A stretch of 45,963 nt of DNA, from assembly GCA_008704415.1 (NCBI GenBank), contig VXIS01000358.1, positions 1 to 45,963 of the forward strand, read 5' to 3'. Within the stretch, counting starts at the first letter, position 1. The number at the start of each line of letters is the position of its first letter. This document shows positions 44,390 to 45,963 of this stretch, piece by piece. Below the pieces are notes generated by a model. It saw nothing but the letters and a program-made list of their open reading frames with translations, did no database searches and was not told where the DNA came from. Source of the stretch: Sphaerosporella brunnea. Taxonomy: Eukaryota > Ascomycota > Pezizomycetes > Pezizales > Pyronemataceae. The position numbers were made by a program, and so were the translations under genes.

Positions 44390-45115
44390 AACCCCTAAGC
44401 CATAAAAAATAAGCCGCCGAGAAAAATAAGCCTATAAAGAAAAATAGCCCTTAATGCCTAACCAAATAAACAACAAATAATAAAAGCCCTATAAGATAAA
44501 AAATAAATCCAAGAAGCCCAAGAATAAAGCCAAAAAAAAGCCCCCCCTTCTAAATAATAAATAGCATAAAAAGCCCCCAATATAGCAGCCAAAAGATAGC
44601 CCCCAAATATAAAATATAGCAAAGAAAATAAAAATCAAGCCTTATAAAAGCACCCAGCCCAGAATAAAGCCGCCCGCTTGTTCTAGAGCCCAGCCCAGAG
44701 AGCCCCCCCCCAAAGCCCTAGCCTCGCCGCCCTGTAAAAAAATATCCCAAAGCCAGATGTAGCCTGCCCATATTATTAAATAGCCATAGTAGAAAAAGCC
44801 CCCCCCCCAAAAATATAGCCTATAGAAAGCCCCTTATAAAATAAATGCCAATAAAAAAAATAAAAATATGCCATAAGCCCAAGCCCAAGCCCACAGCCCC
44901 CATATAGCCATTAATAAGGAAAAGCCCCCCATAAAATTTATAAATAGCCCCAGGCCGCAGCCCAATAAAAAGCCCATAAATAAAGCCCACATAAGCCTAG
45001 CCCCTGTTATAGCCAGCCCACAAATAAGCCAAGAGAGCCCTAAAAATAAGCCAAGCCCCGCCATAAGCCATAAGTCAAGCCCCCCCCCCCAAGCCCGTAG
45101 CCCCATAGCCCCGCC
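44390..45115. repeat. Block of extreme A+C strand bias, AGCC-rich
   Basis: For about 700 bp the plus strand is almost entirely A and C with recurring AGCC/AGCCC, joined by ATAAA-like spacers (for example AATAAGCC, AAAAAGCCC, ATAGCCC). T occurs mainly in TA steps and G mainly in AGCC. There is no fixed period. Minus-strand frames here code only hydrophobic low-complexity strings and are not credible genes. The edges are fairly abrupt on both sides. Confidence 0.7.
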
Positions 45116-45963
45116 CCCCCACAGAGAGCACGCTCGCGCCGGAAAAGTGCACAAACCAAAAGACAAAAAGGATCGCACAACAACACAACGCTTCGCGAAC
45201 GCTCGCCGAAGCCCAGCCAAAGCGACATTAGGAAGTACCTGAAAAACTCGATGATAGTACAAGGAAGGATCCAGCCAGGGGAGGGAGGGCTGTCGTGGGT
45301 CGCGTTAGACTTCATTCAGCATTTCCTGCCTGGCAAAAGCAGCTCCGGCAGCCAGCCAGCAGCAGCAGCACCACCAAGTAGCATCAGCCCCGCATGCAGA
45401 TGCCTTCGTCGATCCTCTCGACTGCGCGCGATCAAACACAAGCATGCAGCTACCCGCCAAACAAACAAACAGAAAAAAGGGGGGGGGTAGGAAAGAACCA
45501 GCACAATACCGCAGCACTACCAGCACACTTACACCCGCTTGGCCGGCGCGCCTCCCCGCCGCTCAATCCAGAGTTGTTCCTCCGTTCCTCTCCTCTACTA
45601 TCCTCCTTCTCCTCCTTGCTTCCTTCCCTGCCTCCTTTCCGACTGCCTTTCTCCTGTGTTTCCTTTGTTCCTTCCTCTGTTCCCTTCCTTTCCTTCCTCC
45701 TTCCGCGCTCTCCCCGCCTCGTGCTGCAACCGCCCGTCGTCCTCCAGCCTCAGCGTTCCTTCCGTAGTTCCCCCCCCTTCTTCCCTTCCCCCAGTTTTCC
45801 CCTTCCCTTCCAGCAGTTCTTTCCCACCCCCGCCTCCGCAACATGCATTCCTCTTTCGCCTGCTCAGCAGCAAATATTTCCCGCCTCCTCCTCCCACCGG
45901 CCGGTGGCCCCCCGCAGCAGCAATGCTGTGACCCCCCGCCTCCAGGAGGGCTCAATTCCCGCC
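45116..45963. other. Right end of window, pyrimidine-rich tract
   Basis: 45590-45850 is strongly C+T-rich on the plus strand (repeated CCTTCC, CTCCTT), with no repeat unit and no supported gene. It could be a pyrimidine-rich promoter or 5' leader of a plus-strand gene beyond the window. Confidence 0.4.

Noticed and set aside
44834..45262. Minus-strand 142-codon hydrophobic frame that looks like a membrane protein
   Set aside because: It is translation of the A+C-biased block; the Gly/Leu/Trp pattern follows from GGGCT repeats, not from membrane-protein evolution.

Overview
The window is nuclear DNA of a filamentous ascomycete (Pezizomycotina); I cannot place it more finely. The evidence is short introns (about 47-66 nt, usually GTANGT...CTNAC...YAG), a fungal BNI4 homologue, a fungal NB-ARC/TPR receptor, an RNase T1-type secreted enzyme, Tad-like LINE debris, and many homopolymer and low-complexity tracts. 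Gene models were spliced by eye: frames were joined only where a GT..AG intron restored a recognisable family sequence.

Layout. 1-4467 is a near-perfect to badly degraded inverted duplication folding at about 1970. Its left arm holds a readable chromodomain gene; its right arm holds the same gene, inverted and inflated by scattered 1-3 nt insertions. This looks more like an assembly fold-back of an uncorrected long read than biology. 4567-6869 (-) is an LCAT-like lipase/acyltransferase. 8055-8816 (+) is a CENP-B-type HTH protein without a transposase core. 9417-9946 (-) is a three-exon secreted guanyl-specific ribonuclease. 10649-12354 (-) is RCM1/NSUN5, a 25S rRNA m5C methyltransferase. 13777-16192 (-) is BNI4, the PP1-targeting septation/chitin scaffold. 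A 3.5 kb low-complexity, gene-poor stretch follows.

19679-20830 (-) is a broken CRN/RHS-like NTPase-nuclease. 22691-24349 (-) is DUS1 and 24546-25324 (+) is ARL3/ARFRP1, head-to-head across 196 bp. 28648-33468 (-) is a six-exon NLR (helical N-terminus, NB-ARC, 18 TPRs of 42 residues, most nearly identical), followed by a gene-free stretch and LINE remnants (36590-37884). 38290-39550 (-) is a PHD-finger protein, 40576-41159 (+) a UPF0538/C2orf76-like protein, and 42639-43367 (-) a PPxY-containing unknown. The right end is low-complexity DNA, including a 0.7 kb block of extreme A+C strand bias rich in AGCC.

The housekeeping genes (RCM1, DUS1, ARL3, BNI4, UPF0538) are unlinked in function. The accessory interest lies in the NLR with its expanding TPR array, the decayed CRN/RHS-like gene, the possibly domesticated CENP-B protein, and the fold-back at the left end, which affects how the first 4.5 kb should be read.
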